A DNA stretch of 64,000 bases from Desulfuromonas sp. KJ2020 (GCF_024197615.1 NZ_JAKUKE010000001.1:1530773-1594772), one strand, 5' to 3'; positions 35,764 to 44,585 are shown, counted from the stretch's first letter. A program made the numbers and translations. Notes: generated by a model from the letters alone, not told the origin.

Positions 35764-36273
35764 TCAGAAACCCGCTTCGTGGTAACCGTCGGGGATGCGC
35801 ACCAGCAGCACCGGGATTTCCGAACGATGCACCACCCGGTTGGCGGTGTGCCCCAGCATGGACTCCCCCAGGGCGCTGTGACGGTGGGAGCCGATGATAA
35901 TCAGGTCGGCCTTGATCTCCCGGGCGCAGGCGACGATCTCCAGGTGGGGCTGCCCTTCGCGCACCAGGATGTCGTCGACCAGATCCTCGCCGCCGGTGGC
36001 ATGACAGACTTCCTTCTCGCAGAGTCGCCGTATGCGCTCCTCGATTTTCGAGCGGGCGTGATCGCGGGCCTGGTCCTGAATCTGCTGCCGCTGTTCATGG
36101 CTGATATGCAGTTCCACCAGATGCTGGCCAAAAGGGTTCAAAGGTTCCAGCACGTGCAGAACCACCAGCCTGGCCCCATGCTTTTCCGCCTCTTTTATGG
36201 CGTAGCGAAAGACGTGGGGGGCGCCGGGTCCGAGGCCGGTGGCATAGAGAATCGTCTTGATTTCCGGTAGCAT
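35764..36273 (-). CDS. Universal stress protein (UspA family)
   Basis: 169 residues from the ATG at 36271-36273; an alternative ATG nine bases upstream is possible. The Usp fold is shown by KTILYATGLG at the start, the DLIIIGSHRHSALGESMLGHTANRVVHRSEIPVLLVR nucleotide loop (G-x2-G-x9-G-S/T-like), and typical length. It lies between dctM and glcD in the operon, an arrangement also seen for TRAP transporters, where Usp proteins can bind the transporter. Confidence 0.85.
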   Translation of the reverse strand: MLPEIKTILYATGLGPGAPHVFRYAIKEAEKHGARLVVLHVLEPLNPFGQHLVELHISHEQRQQIQDQARDHARSKIEERIRRLCEKEVCHATGGEDLVDDILVREGQPHLEIVACAREIKADLIIIGSHRHSALGESMLGHTANRVVHRSEIPVLLVRIPDGYHEAGF

Positions 36274-36302
36274 AGGTCTCATCCCTCAAGGTTGAAGGTG
36301 AA

Positions 36303-37643
36303 TCAGCCCCCGAAGAACACGGTGGGGAGCCAGGTGACGATTTGGGGGAAGGCGATCATCACGCCCAGGCCGATAACCTGAATCAGCACGAAGGGCAGAA
36401 TCCCCTTGTAGATATCGCTCATGGTGTATTCCGGCGGCGCGACCCCCTTGAAGTAGAAGAGGGCATAGCCGAAGGGCGGCGTCAGGAAAGAGGTCTGCAG
36501 GTTGACGCACACCAGCATGGCGAACCAGAGGGGGTCGAAGCCCAGGTCGTTGGCGATGGGGGTGAAGATCGGCACGACGACGAGCAGGATGGCGGCCCAG
36601 TCGATGAACATCCCCATGATGAAGACCACGCCCATCATGATGGCCAGGATCACGTAATCGTGAACGTCCATCCCCAGGAGCAGATCGGCCACCACATCGC
36701 CGCCGCCCATGGAGAGAAAGACGACGCTGAACAGTTTGCCGCCGACAAACAGCAGCATGATCATGGCGGTGGTGCGCAGGGTCGCGTTGCAGGTCTGGGA
36801 GAGAACCTCCCAGGTGAGCTTGCGGTTGAACAGGGCCAGCACCATGGCGCCGATGCAGCCCAGGGCGGCCGCCTCCGTCGGGGTGGCGATCCCCGCCAGA
36901 ATGGTACCCATGACGATAAGGATGAGGCTGAAGGGGGGGACGAAGCTCTTCAAGGTCATGGAAAGCTTCTGGCCCAGGGTGGCGGTGCGTTCTTCCTTGG
37001 GAATCGGCGGGCCCAGCTTGGGATTGAGGCCGCAGCGGATGGCGACGTAGAGCAGGTAGATGGCGGACAGCAGGATGCCCGGCAGGATGGCCGCGGCAAA
37101 GAGGTTGCCGACGGACGTCTCCTTCATGCCCGTCAGGCCGCCGTAGACCACCAGCATGATGCTGGGCGGAATCAGGATGCCCAGGGTGCCGGAAGAGCAG
37201 ATGATGCCCGCCCCCAGTCCGGTCTGGTAGCCCCGTTTCAGCAGCGCGGGCCCGGCCATCAGGCCCATGGCCACCACGGAGGCGCCGATGATGCCGGTGG
37301 TGGCGGCAAAGACGGTGCTGACCACGATGACCGCCATGCCGAGGCCGCCGCGCAGCCCCCCCAGCACGATGTAGAGAGCGTCGAAGAGCCCCTCCGAGAC
37401 TTTGGAGCGGTCCAGGATCTGGGCCATGAAGATGAACAGGGGAATCGCCACCAGCACGTAGTTCTGCTGCAGCCCCCAGGCATTGTTGACGAACAGGTCG
37501 ATCAGGGCGCTGACGTTCCCGTCGTATTCAATCAGGCCGTAAAAGGTGGCGACCGCCGCCAGGGTGATGGCCAGCGGATGTCCGAGCGCGATGCAAAGCA
37601 TCAGCGTACCGAACATCAATAAGGTCATGATTTCAGGAGTCAT
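36303..37643 (-). CDS. dctM: TRAP transporter large permease (DctM)
   Basis: 446 residues with about twelve hydrophobic segments. Family motifs are GHPLAITLAA near residue 20, PLFIFMAQILDRSKVSEGLFD, and GILIPPSIMLVVYG. This is the Na+-coupled transport subunit of the tripartite periplasmic transporter. It follows dctQ by 31 bases. With DctP and DctQ it forms one transporter, likely for a 2-hydroxy acid given the glcDF genes behind it. Confidence 0.92.
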   Translation of the reverse strand: MTPEIMTLLMFGTLMLCIALGHPLAITLAAVATFYGLIEYDGNVSALIDLFVNNAWGLQQNYVLVAIPLFIFMAQILDRSKVSEGLFDALYIVLGGLRGGLGMAVIVVSTVFAATTGIIGASVVAMGLMAGPALLKRGYQTGLGAGIICSSGTLGILIPPSIMLVVYGGLTGMKETSVGNLFAAAILPGILLSAIYLLYVAIRCGLNPKLGPPIPKEERTATLGQKLSMTLKSFVPPFSLILIVMGTILAGIATPTEAAALGCIGAMVLALFNRKLTWEVLSQTCNATLRTTAMIMLLFVGGKLFSVVFLSMGGGDVVADLLLGMDVHDYVILAIMMGVVFIMGMFIDWAAILLVVVPIFTPIANDLGFDPLWFAMLVCVNLQTSFLTPPFGYALFYFKGVAPPEYTMSDIYKGILPFVLIQVIGLGVMIAFPQIVTWLPTVFFGG

Positions 37644-37674
37644 GGGAAAAATCTTCTCCGCGAGGCAAGGATGA

Positions 37675-38187
37675 TCAGTCTCTGGTGTCGCCGAGGGTTC
37701 GGAAATCGGCGATAAGTTTGGCCACTCCCTGCAAAAAGAGCAGGATGAAACCGATGGCCATGATCGTCTTAAAGGGATAAAGCGGGGGAGCCCAGGACGT
37801 GGGCGCCTTTTCCCAGTTCTGCCAGGAGGAGGCAGCGTAGATCACCGAGCCGTAGGACAGCAGGCCGACGGTGGGGATAAAGAGGACAAGGTTGGTCACA
37901 ATGCGCAGGATGGTGCGGGGGCGCGGCGGCAGCGTCGCCTCGAAGACATCGATGGACACATGGCCATCGTGCAGATAGGTGAAGCCGAAGCCGAGGACGA
38001 AATGCATACCGTAAAGGAAGGTCGTCAGCTCAAAACCCCAGGTGGTCGGCGCATTGAAGGCGTACCGCATGAAGACCTCGTACACCACCACCAGGATAAG
38101 GGGCAGGGCGAGATACGAGGTCAGGACGCCGGTTTTTTCATTCAGGGTGTTGATGGAACGCTCAACTGAGAGCATGGGAGTCTCCAT
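37675..38187 (-). CDS. dctQ: TRAP transporter small permease (DctQ)
   Basis: 170 residues with four transmembrane helices (near 20-42, 48-72, 92-115 and 132-158). Motifs VVYEVFMRYAFNAPTTWGFELTTFLYG and DGHVSIDVF are standard for DctQ. The RYAFNAPTTW segment is the family signature. It connects the binding protein and the large permease. The 59-base gap from dctP holds a strong stem-loop. Confidence 0.9.
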   Translation of the reverse strand: METPMLSVERSINTLNEKTGVLTSYLALPLILVVVYEVFMRYAFNAPTTWGFELTTFLYGMHFVLGFGFTYLHDGHVSIDVFEATLPPRPRTILRIVTNLVLFIPTVGLLSYGSVIYAASSWQNWEKAPTSWAPPLYPFKTIMAIGFILLFLQGVAKLIADFRTLGDTRD

Positions 38188-38199
38188 GGCTGCAGGAGA

Positions 38200-38226
38200 G
38201 GGCCCCGACCGGTGCGATCGGGGCCC
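38200..38226. repeat. Intercistronic stem-loop between dctP and dctQ
   Basis: GGGCCCCGA (38200-38208) pairs with TCGGGGCCC (38218-38226) around a 9-base loop. No U-run follows on the minus strand. Such structures commonly protect the binding-protein message and lower downstream expression. Confidence 0.6.
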
Positions 38227-38246
38227 GGAGTTGTAAAAGACCGCTG

Positions 38247-39425
38247 CTAGTGCAGATGGTGCCCCTGGGATTTCTGCTCCCCGGTGGTGTAGGTGTCATA
38301 GGGCCAGGGGGCGACGCCGCTGCGGATCTGGCGCCAGGCGGCGAAGTCCTTCTTGAAGGCATCCTGGGAATCCAGGGCTTTTTTGACTTCGGGATGCTTT
38401 TTCTTGAGTCCGTCCAGGTACTCCTTGGTGTGCTTGGCGAAGGCGTTCAGGGTCTCGTCGTCCAGATGTACGAACTCGACCTTTTCCTGGAAACGCTTGA
38501 TCGCCTCGGCATTGAGGTTCTCGATCCAGGCGTTGGACCAGAGCTGGGTTTCCTTGGCGGCGATATTCACGATCCATTTCAGATCGTCCGGCAGGGAGTC
38601 CCAGGCTTTCTGGTTGATCATGACGTCGCACTGGAATCCGGGCTGATGGACGCCCGGCGCGATGACGTACTTGGTGATTTCGTCAAAGCCCATCGGGTAG
38701 TTGATGGCGGGGGTGGAGTACTCGGCGGCATCGATGACGCCGCGCTCCAGGGCCAGATAGACCTCACCGCCGGGGAGGGGGCTGACGGAGGCGCCGAGAC
38801 CGTTCATGATGTCCATGTACCAGCCGGGCGTGCGGATGCGCATCCCCTTGAAGTCAGACATTTTGGTGGCCTTCTTGTTGGAGAACAGGCCCATTTCCTG
38901 GCCGGTCTGTCCGGCCGGCAGAGCGTAGATGTTGTAGGGCTTGTAAAGCTCCTGAAGCATCTCCAGGCCGCCGCGCTCATAGAGCCAGATGTTGTAGCCC
39001 TCGGCATCCAGCCCGAAGGGGACGGAAGCAAAGGCGACAAAGGCCTCGTTCTTGCCTTTCCAGTACAGCGGTGAAGAGTGGGCGATTTCGGCCGAACCCT
39101 TGCTGACCGCGTCGAAAACCTCGTTGGCGCCGACCAGTTCGCCCGCCGAGAAGAGCTTGATCTGCAGGCGGCCGCCGGAGGCCAGAGCGACAGAGTCAGA
39201 GAAGTGCTGGGCAATGTCGTAAAAGAGCATGCCTTTGGCCCAGGGCATGACCATCTTCCAGCGGAACTCGTCCTTGGATGGTTTGATTTTGCGAATCTCC
39301 CGCTTGACTTCCTCGTTGCGCTTGTCCACGCCGAACTTTTCACGTTTTTCCTGAGCGAAGGTCTGTGGGGCGAAAGCCAGGGTGAAAACTGCGGCCAGAG
39401 CGACCAGCCATCCCAATCTCCTCAT
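38247..39425 (-). CDS. dctP: TRAP transporter substrate-binding protein (DctP-like)
   Basis: 392 residues from the ATG at 39423-39425, which has GGAGGAG upstream and starts a signal peptide (MRRLGWLVALAAVFTLAFAPQTFAQ). Longer in-frame starts lie past the promoter. The mature protein is the alpha-type TRAP binding fold, with FSAGELVGANEVFDAVSKGSAE and the later GMRIRTPGWYM and LPGGEVYLALERGVIDAAEY, where the arginine binds the carboxylate group of the ligand. It is the first gene of the dctPQM-usp-glcDF operon. The ligand is inferred to be lactate, glycolate or a related acid. Confidence 0.88.
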   Translation of the reverse strand: MRRLGWLVALAAVFTLAFAPQTFAQEKREKFGVDKRNEEVKREIRKIKPSKDEFRWKMVMPWAKGMLFYDIAQHFSDSVALASGGRLQIKLFSAGELVGANEVFDAVSKGSAEIAHSSPLYWKGKNEAFVAFASVPFGLDAEGYNIWLYERGGLEMLQELYKPYNIYALPAGQTGQEMGLFSNKKATKMSDFKGMRIRTPGWYMDIMNGLGASVSPLPGGEVYLALERGVIDAAEYSTPAINYPMGFDEITKYVIAPGVHQPGFQCDVMINQKAWDSLPDDLKWIVNIAAKETQLWSNAWIENLNAEAIKRFQEKVEFVHLDDETLNAFAKHTKEYLDGLKKKHPEVKKALDSQDAFKKDFAAWRQIRSGVAPWPYDTYTTGEQKSQGHHLH

Positions 39426-39503
39426 TGTTTCTCCTCCTTTTGTCCGAATCTGGCGAGCGCGCCCGTGCGCCCGCGGGGTGAATGCCATTGGTATGTCGGT
39501 AAA

Positions 39504-39516
39504 TTGGTCAGACCAA
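39504..39516. promoter_or_regulatory. FadR-type operator at the dctP promoter
   Basis: TTGGTCAGACCAA matches the regulator's own site at 32155 in both half-sites. It covers the predicted transcription start of the leftward operon promoter. Confidence 0.65.
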
Positions 39517-39519
39517 TAA

Positions 39520-39548
39520 ACCTTAGACGAACTTTTTGGCCCCGTCAA
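39520..39548 (-). promoter_or_regulatory. Promoter of the dctPQM-usp-glcDF operon
   Basis: On the minus strand: TTGACG (39543-39548), 17-base spacer, TAAGGT (39520-39525). The operator lies immediately downstream, exactly as at the regulator gene. Confidence 0.55.
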
Positions 39549-39642
39549 CAGAAAAAACAAACATTGTTTGTTGTATACCTTACGGGAAAAATGAGGAAAG
39601 TCAAAGCCAGGCAGGTTAAAGCCAGAAAAGAGGTTTGTAATA

Positions 39643-39653
39643 TGGTCAGACCA
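39643..39653. promoter_or_regulatory. Second FadR-type operator upstream of dctP
   Basis: TGGTCAGACCA is identical to the core of the site at 39504-39516; the outer bases are less symmetric. The two centres are 138 bases apart, close to 13 helical turns, which would allow looping. It could instead control the rightward gene at 39877. Confidence 0.55.
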
Positions 39654-39876
39654 ATATATTCCTGTTTTGCTATATAGAACGGGAGCCGTTTCGTTGCCGG
39701 TTCTGAACACTTTTTCGGCTGACCAGCCGGCAAGCGCCTTCCCTGCGTGTCCTGGCCGACTCTGAAGACGCATTGCTGCCAGCCCTGTGGCCGCAAAGCC
39801 TTTGCCATTTTCGGCCAGTGCGGGTAAAGTCGGGGGAGTTCTTTCCTCCGTAACTCCAGCTGACAGGACATCAGGC

Positions 39877-40767
39877 ATGTACTACTATTTCGATTACCAG
39901 GAGCCGGTCTTTCGGCCCCCCTCCGAAGCCCAGTCCCTCATCTTCCAGATCACCGTCGGCTGCAGCCAGAATCAGTGCCGCTTCTGCGGCATGTACAAGA
40001 TGAAATCCTTCCACGTCCGCTCGGTGGAAGAGATCGCCGCCGAGATTGCGGAAGTGCCGGCCCATCATCGCCCCCACATCCGCCGGGTCTTCCTGGCGGA
40101 CGGCGACGCCCTCGTCTATCCCCAGGCCGGTCTGCTCGACATTCTCGACCGCCTCGCCGAGGCCTTTCCCAACCTCACCCGTGTCGGCGCCTACGCCTCG
40201 CCCAACAGCCTCACCACCAAGAGCTTGGCCGACCTCGAAGCCCTGCGCGAAAAGAAGCTGCGCATCCTCTATTTCGGTCTCGAAAGCGGCGACGACGACA
40301 CCCTCAAGCTGGTCAACAAAGGCTTCAGCGCCGCCGACATGCTGCAGCTCTGCCGCAAGGCCCAGGCCGCCGGCCTCAAGCTCTCCGTCACCGCCATTCT
40401 CGGCCTGGCCGGCAGTGAACGCAGCCGCGAACACGCCCGCGCCACGGCGGCGTGGATCACCGCACTCTCCCCCGAATACTTCTCGCTGCTCACCATGTTC
40501 CGCCGGCACAACGACGACTACTTCCGCCTCATCCGCCCCTTGAGCAACGGCCAGGTCATCCAAGAAGCCCTCGACATCGTGCGCCACCTCGACCCCCAGC
40601 GCACCATCCTGCGTTCCAACCACGTCTCCAACATCCTCAACCTCGCCGGCAGCTACCCCAAAGACCGCGACCGCATCATCGCCCAGGCCGAAATGGCCCT
40701 CGCCGAAGCCAAGAAACACCCGCAATGGTTCAACCTGGTGCCCGAGTATGAGGAGGAGTTTTTTTAA
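39877..40767 (+). CDS. Radical SAM protein, unknown substrate
   Basis: 296 residues from the ATG at 39877. Cluster cysteines are C29, C34 and C37 (GCSQNQCRFCGMY, a CX4CX2C form). The core continues with VFLADGDALVYP, FGLESGDDDTLKLVNKG and TAILGLAGSERS. No additional cluster or B12 domain is visible. Proteins of this class occur widely in anaerobes without a defined reaction. The ribosome site is weak (AGGA 14 bases upstream). It is followed 14 bases later by the RhuM-Fic gene. Confidence 0.8.
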   Translation: MYYYFDYQEPVFRPPSEAQSLIFQITVGCSQNQCRFCGMYKMKSFHVRSVEEIAAEIAEVPAHHRPHIRRVFLADGDALVYPQAGLLDILDRLAEAFPNLTRVGAYASPNSLTTKSLADLEALREKKLRILYFGLESGDDDTLKLVNKGFSAADMLQLCRKAQAAGLKLSVTAILGLAGSERSREHARATAAWITALSPEYFSLLTMFRRHNDDYFRLIRPLSNGQVIQEALDIVRHLDPQRTILRSNHVSNILNLAGSYPKDRDRIIAQAEMALAEAKKHPQWFNLVPEYEEEFF

Positions 40768-40781
40768 GAGGAAGAATCCTG

Positions 40782-41768
40782 ATGAAAGCTACTGAAACGA
40801 ACATTCTGATTTATCAGGCGGATGACGGCCGCACCCGTCTTGATGTTCAACTGGAACACGAAACCGTTTGGTTGACCCAGAAGCAGATGGCGGAACTTTT
40901 CACCAAAACGGTTCCGACCATCAATGAGCACATCAAGAACATTTTCAAAGAAGGGGAGTTGGCGGAGGAATCAGTTGTTAGGAAATCCCGAATAACTGCC
41001 GCCGACGGCAAAACCTACGACACCGCCCACTACAATCTCGACGTGATCATCTCCGTCGGCTACCGGGTGAAATCCAAACGCGGCACCCAGTTTCGCCAGT
41101 GGGCCACGCGGGTGCTGCGTGATCATCTGGTCAAAGGCTATACCGTACATGAACAGCGGTTGCGGGAAGAATCGGCCAAATTCAAAGAATTGCGCCAGAC
41201 GGTCGATCTTCTGGCCCGCACCCTGACCTCGCAGGAGCTGGTAACGGATACCGGCAAAGAGGTGCTTCAGGTCATCACCGACTATGCCTACGGGCTGGCC
41301 CTGCTTGACCGCTACGATCACGGCCAGTTGACTATCGAGGGAACCACCCGCAAGGCCGGTCACCAGCTCGACTACGACGAAGCCATCGGCATCGTCACTT
41401 CCATGAAGGGAACCTTCGATGGGTTGTTTGGGGTCGAAAAGGATCAGGGCTTTAAAAGCGCCCTGGGCACCATTTATCAAACCTTCGACGGAAAAGAACT
41501 CTATCCCAGTGTTGAAGAAAAAGCCGCCAACCTGCTGTATTTCGTCGTTAAAAACCACGCCTTCTCCGATGGCAACAAACGCATCGCCGCCGCGCTGTTC
41601 GTCTATTTTATGGCGGTCAATCAGATTCTCTACCGCCCCGACGGCTCCAAACGTCTTGCCGACAACGCCCTGGTGGCGCTCACCTTGCTCATCGCCGAAA
41701 GCCGCCCCGAAGAAAAAGAGACTATCGTCAAGGTTATCGTTAATCTGATCAATCAGAGCAACGAATGA
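40782..41768 (+). CDS. RhuM-type protein fused to a Fic/Doc domain
   Basis: 328 residues. The N-terminal RhuM domain (about 10-110) has LDVQLEHETVWLTQKQMAELF and HYNLDVIISVGYRVKSKRGTQFRQWA. A helical linker leads to a Fic/Doc domain (about 200-325) with the active motif HAFSDGNKRIAAALF, in which the catalytic His and the anion-binding GNKR are intact. Fic domains transfer AMP or phosphate to target proteins. Such fusions occur in toxin-antitoxin or defence settings. No separate antitoxin gene is adjacent, so the RhuM part may restrain the Fic part. Confidence 0.85.
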   Translation: MKATETNILIYQADDGRTRLDVQLEHETVWLTQKQMAELFTKTVPTINEHIKNIFKEGELAEESVVRKSRITAADGKTYDTAHYNLDVIISVGYRVKSKRGTQFRQWATRVLRDHLVKGYTVHEQRLREESAKFKELRQTVDLLARTLTSQELVTDTGKEVLQVITDYAYGLALLDRYDHGQLTIEGTTRKAGHQLDYDEAIGIVTSMKGTFDGLFGVEKDQGFKSALGTIYQTFDGKELYPSVEEKAANLLYFVVKNHAFSDGNKRIAAALFVYFMAVNQILYRPDGSKRLADNALVALTLLIAESRPEEKETIVKVIVNLINQSNE

Positions 41769-41781
41769 TTGTAGATCATCC

Positions 41782-41875
41782 GTAGGGGCGGGTTTTAAAC
41801 CCGCCCTTTACACAACCCTTGCAGCGGCATCAACGCAAATGAAATAACACGTAGGGGCGCAATTCATTGCGCCCG
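41782..41875. repeat. Two REP-like palindromes
   Basis: GTAGGGGCGGG... palindrome near 41782-41806 (arms GGGCGGGTTT and AAACCCGCCC) and GTAGGGGCGCAA... palindrome near 41851-41875 (arms GGGCGCAAT and ATTGCGCCC). Both are the two sequence types found around the transposase gene at 46.7 kb. Confidence 0.75.
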
Positions 41876-42038
41876 CTTGAAAAAAGGTGTGAAACTAAGG
41901 GATTTCCTGATACCCAAATTGTTTTTAATCCTTTATTGTTGATAGACGTTTTTAAGACCTTGATCATCGAATATTTTTTGCTACCTGATATTGATAAAAA
42001 AAACATATTTTTTCTCGCCGTTATGTTGATGGAAGCCT

Positions 42039-42893
42039 ATGAACCGGGTTGCTGACAACTGGAGCCGTGTTGAGGTTGAAGCGATTGTCGCTGACTATCT
42101 TTCCATGCTTATTTTGGAACTCAAAGGCGAACCCTACAACAAAGCAGAACATAACCGTAAATTGCAGGCTTTTCTCAATAATCGTTCTCGCGGCTCCATC
42201 GAGATGAAGCACATGAACATCAGTGCGGTAATGACCGAGATGGGTTATCCCAGCATTGATGGTTACAAACCGGCACGAAATTACCAGCGTAGTTTGTTGC
42301 CAGAGGTCGTGTCGGCGCAAGTCCAGTCCAATAAAGTCCTCCATATTTTGATTGAGGAATTTACCGCTGAAGCAGAAATCGAAATACCCTCAGTTGAATC
42401 AATCCTTCGAGCCCTCGTCGAAACACCCAAACATGAAGACCGATCTCCCCCAAAAATAAAAGAAACCCAAGCGGTCTATCATCCCGGCAAGGTTGACTAT
42501 CTGTCGCGGGATGCCGCAAACGAAAACCTGGGCCTGGCAGGCGAACGTTTTGCTCTTCAATTTGAAAAGGCGCGATTAATTGCCGCAGGGAAGGAAATAT
42601 TGGCCGAAAGAGTGGAGCATTCAAGCCAAGTCGAAGGGGACGGTTTAGGGTTCGACATCCGATCTTTTGAAGAAAATGGCAAGGACCGGCTGGTCGAAGT
42701 CAAAACAACTAAGTTCAGCCGTTATACCCCTTTTTATGTGACACCCAATGAGTTGAAGGTCTCGGCTGAGAGGGATAAGGACTATTACCTTTACAGGGTG
42801 TTTCAGTTTGTGAAAACACCGCGGCTTTATATTGCACAGGGGTGCTTGGATAGACAGTTTACGCTGACGCCTTCTCAGTATTTGGCATATTAA
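42039..42893 (+). CDS. DUF3883 nuclease-like protein
   Basis: 284 residues. The C-terminal half has the DUF3883 signature: ENLGLAGERFALQFEKARL, then GDGLGFDIRSFEENGKDRLVEVKTT, which contains the D-x(n)-E-x-K pattern of PD-(D/E)XK nucleases. The N-terminal 110 residues are helical and unknown. DUF3883 domains occur at the ends of restriction and defence proteins. The gene and its upstream 150 bases are clearly richer in A and T than the neighbourhood, suggesting recent gain. It is 46 bases from the HNH endonuclease gene and may form a unit with it. Confidence 0.75.
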   Translation: MNRVADNWSRVEVEAIVADYLSMLILELKGEPYNKAEHNRKLQAFLNNRSRGSIEMKHMNISAVMTEMGYPSIDGYKPARNYQRSLLPEVVSAQVQSNKVLHILIEEFTAEAEIEIPSVESILRALVETPKHEDRSPPKIKETQAVYHPGKVDYLSRDAANENLGLAGERFALQFEKARLIAAGKEILAERVEHSSQVEGDGLGFDIRSFEENGKDRLVEVKTTKFSRYTPFYVTPNELKVSAERDKDYYLYRVFQFVKTPRLYIAQGCLDRQFTLTPSQYLAY

Positions 42894-42939
42894 AGGCATA
42901 AAAGGATTTTTTTGCCTCCACACTTTTCACAGGTGTAAG

Positions 42940-43920
42940 ATGGCCTCTGTAAATACACACATTAATCAATTTGGCCACCTGCGTCGAGCACCCAATACTG
43001 TCTTTTCAGAGAGCACCAAAAAGCGCGCTCCACATAAACCAATCCTTCTTCTCGCGGTATTAGACCTTGTTCATCGCGGCATCATAACCACCCCATTCAT
43101 CGACGTCACCGCCGATCTGGTGGAACTGAACGAACTGTTCAACCTCTACTGGCGGCGAGTCGTGCCGCTGGGGCAGACCAGCAGCATCGCCTTTCCCTTC
43201 TCCCGTCTCACTCGTGAACCGTTCTGGGAGCTGGTCCCCCAGCCGGGTAAAGCCATCACCGATGCGGTCATCAACAACACCGCCTCCGTCAGCTACCTGC
43301 GCAAGTACGCCCTGGGGGCGAAGCTGGACGATGGGCTGTTTCAGATCATGCAGAGCGGGGAAGGACGGGAGGCACTGCGAGAAGCGCTGCTCCTCTCCTG
43401 CTTCTCTGAGGAGGCGGCGGTGCTGCTGCGAGAGCAGTCGATCATCAACCGCGAGGCCTTCGACTACAGCCGGGTGCTGGAGGAGCAGGCCCACCTGCCG
43501 CTGGTGAAGGAGATCGTAGAGGCGGACAACTACCGGCCGGCGGTACGGGATCAAGCGTTTCGCAAGGTGGTGACCACGGCCTATGACCACCGCTGCGCCC
43601 TGTGCGGCATCCGTATCGTTACCCCGGACGGCCATACGGTGGTGGAGGCGGCCCACATCGTACCGTGGAGCAAGTCAAAGAATGACGACATCCGCAACGG
43701 TATGACGCTCTGCCGTACCTGCCACTGGGGCTTCGATGAAGGGATGCTCGGCGTTGCTGACAACTATACGGTAATTACTGCGCGCACCATTGGCAGCGAC
43801 CCTAATTTCCCTGGTCTGCTCACAATGCTTTCAGGCCGCACCATCCTACCTCCAGCGGCGCGTGAATACTGGCCGGCCCAAGAATTTCTGCGAGAGCATC
43901 GGAAAGAGTGGCGATTGTAA
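42940..43920 (+). CDS. HNH endonuclease, probable modification-dependent restriction enzyme
   Basis: 326 residues. The N-terminal region (FSESTKKRAPHKPILLLAVLDLVHRG) resembles the sulfur-binding domain of phosphorothioate-DNA-dependent McrA-type enzymes; I give this as family resemblance, not proof. The C-terminal HNH domain (about 205-290) has CALCGIRI, the catalytic VVEAAHIVPWSKS, and MTLCRTCHWGFDEGMLG, with two zinc-cysteine pairs. Such enzymes cut foreign DNA carrying a modification. No dnd/phosphorothioation genes are in the window. Confidence 0.75.
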   Translation: MASVNTHINQFGHLRRAPNTVFSESTKKRAPHKPILLLAVLDLVHRGIITTPFIDVTADLVELNELFNLYWRRVVPLGQTSSIAFPFSRLTREPFWELVPQPGKAITDAVINNTASVSYLRKYALGAKLDDGLFQIMQSGEGREALREALLLSCFSEEAAVLLREQSIINREAFDYSRVLEEQAHLPLVKEIVEADNYRPAVRDQAFRKVVTTAYDHRCALCGIRIVTPDGHTVVEAAHIVPWSKSKNDDIRNGMTLCRTCHWGFDEGMLGVADNYTVITARTIGSDPNFPGLLTMLSGRTILPPAAREYWPAQEFLREHRKEWRL

Positions 43921-43970
43921 TTGAACGATAAAAAACTGGAATGCTTTCCAGAAAGGTTCATGGTATTGAG

Positions 43971-44561
43971 ATGATTCGTTTACTATTTGCAGTTGTTTTT
44001 ATTTTTGGATCACTGATCGCACCTGCTTATGCCGTCACCTTCGACATCTGGCATACCGGTATGACCCGGCAGCAAATTCTCCAGGCTGCCCAGGAAAGAA
44101 ACCTTCCATTAGCAAAGGGGGGTGGCCTAAATTTAAACAAAAGGTATGATCCCAAATTGCTGGTTGGTGATGCGACCAGTTACAATTACCAGACAACCCT
44201 GTTTAATCATTCGGCCAAAGTTCAGCTTCGTTTGTCACCTGCCAAGGGGGGCTATGGTCAGTTCCTGTATGGGATCGACGTTATCTTCACCGATTCATCC
44301 AAAAACAAAGACCTGCGACCGTATGTGACCCGCATGTTGCGGGAAAAATACGGTCCGCCTCAGGTTGTTCCCGACCTTGTCAGGCAGGTTCTTCTGTGGA
44401 AACCTGAACCGAATAACGAGGTTCGTCTCACGAGTTTCATGGTGACCATGCAGGTCAATTACGTTGATTTAAAAATTAAAAAATTTGCCGATGAGCTTTC
44501 AAAATCGACTTTCGAACTACCTGGGAATCCTGTAAACCACAGGGATTCAGGCAAGTTTTGA
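43971..44561 (+). CDS. Secreted or periplasmic protein of unknown function
   Basis: 196 residues from the ATG at 43971, which begins a clean signal peptide (MIRLLFAVVFIFGSLIAPAYA); an ATG at 43941 would add ten polar residues. The mature protein has mixed alpha/beta character and no cysteines or known motif (GMTRQQILQAAQERNLPLA near the start). AT content is higher than in core genes, matching its neighbours in this accessory stretch. It is followed 24 bases later by a small membrane protein gene. Confidence 0.6.
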   Translation: MIRLLFAVVFIFGSLIAPAYAVTFDIWHTGMTRQQILQAAQERNLPLAKGGGLNLNKRYDPKLLVGDATSYNYQTTLFNHSAKVQLRLSPAKGGYGQFLYGIDVIFTDSSKNKDLRPYVTRMLREKYGPPQVVPDLVRQVLLWKPEPNNEVRLTSFMVTMQVNYVDLKIKKFADELSKSTFELPGNPVNHRDSGKF

Positions 44562-44585
44562 TTTGATTGGGCTGGGAGTATTGAC

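Larger units (their letters stand above)
39426..39876. other. Regulatory intergenic region
   Basis: 451 bases between dctP and a divergent radical SAM gene. They hold the leftward dctP promoter and two palindromic operators listed separately. No further gene is seen; the stretch 39655-39876 shows nothing else I can name. Confidence 0.5.

Noticed and set aside
33041-35897. Long plus-strand frames of 443 and 524 codons
   Set aside because: They mirror glcF and glcD, which have complete catalytic motifs on the minus strand.
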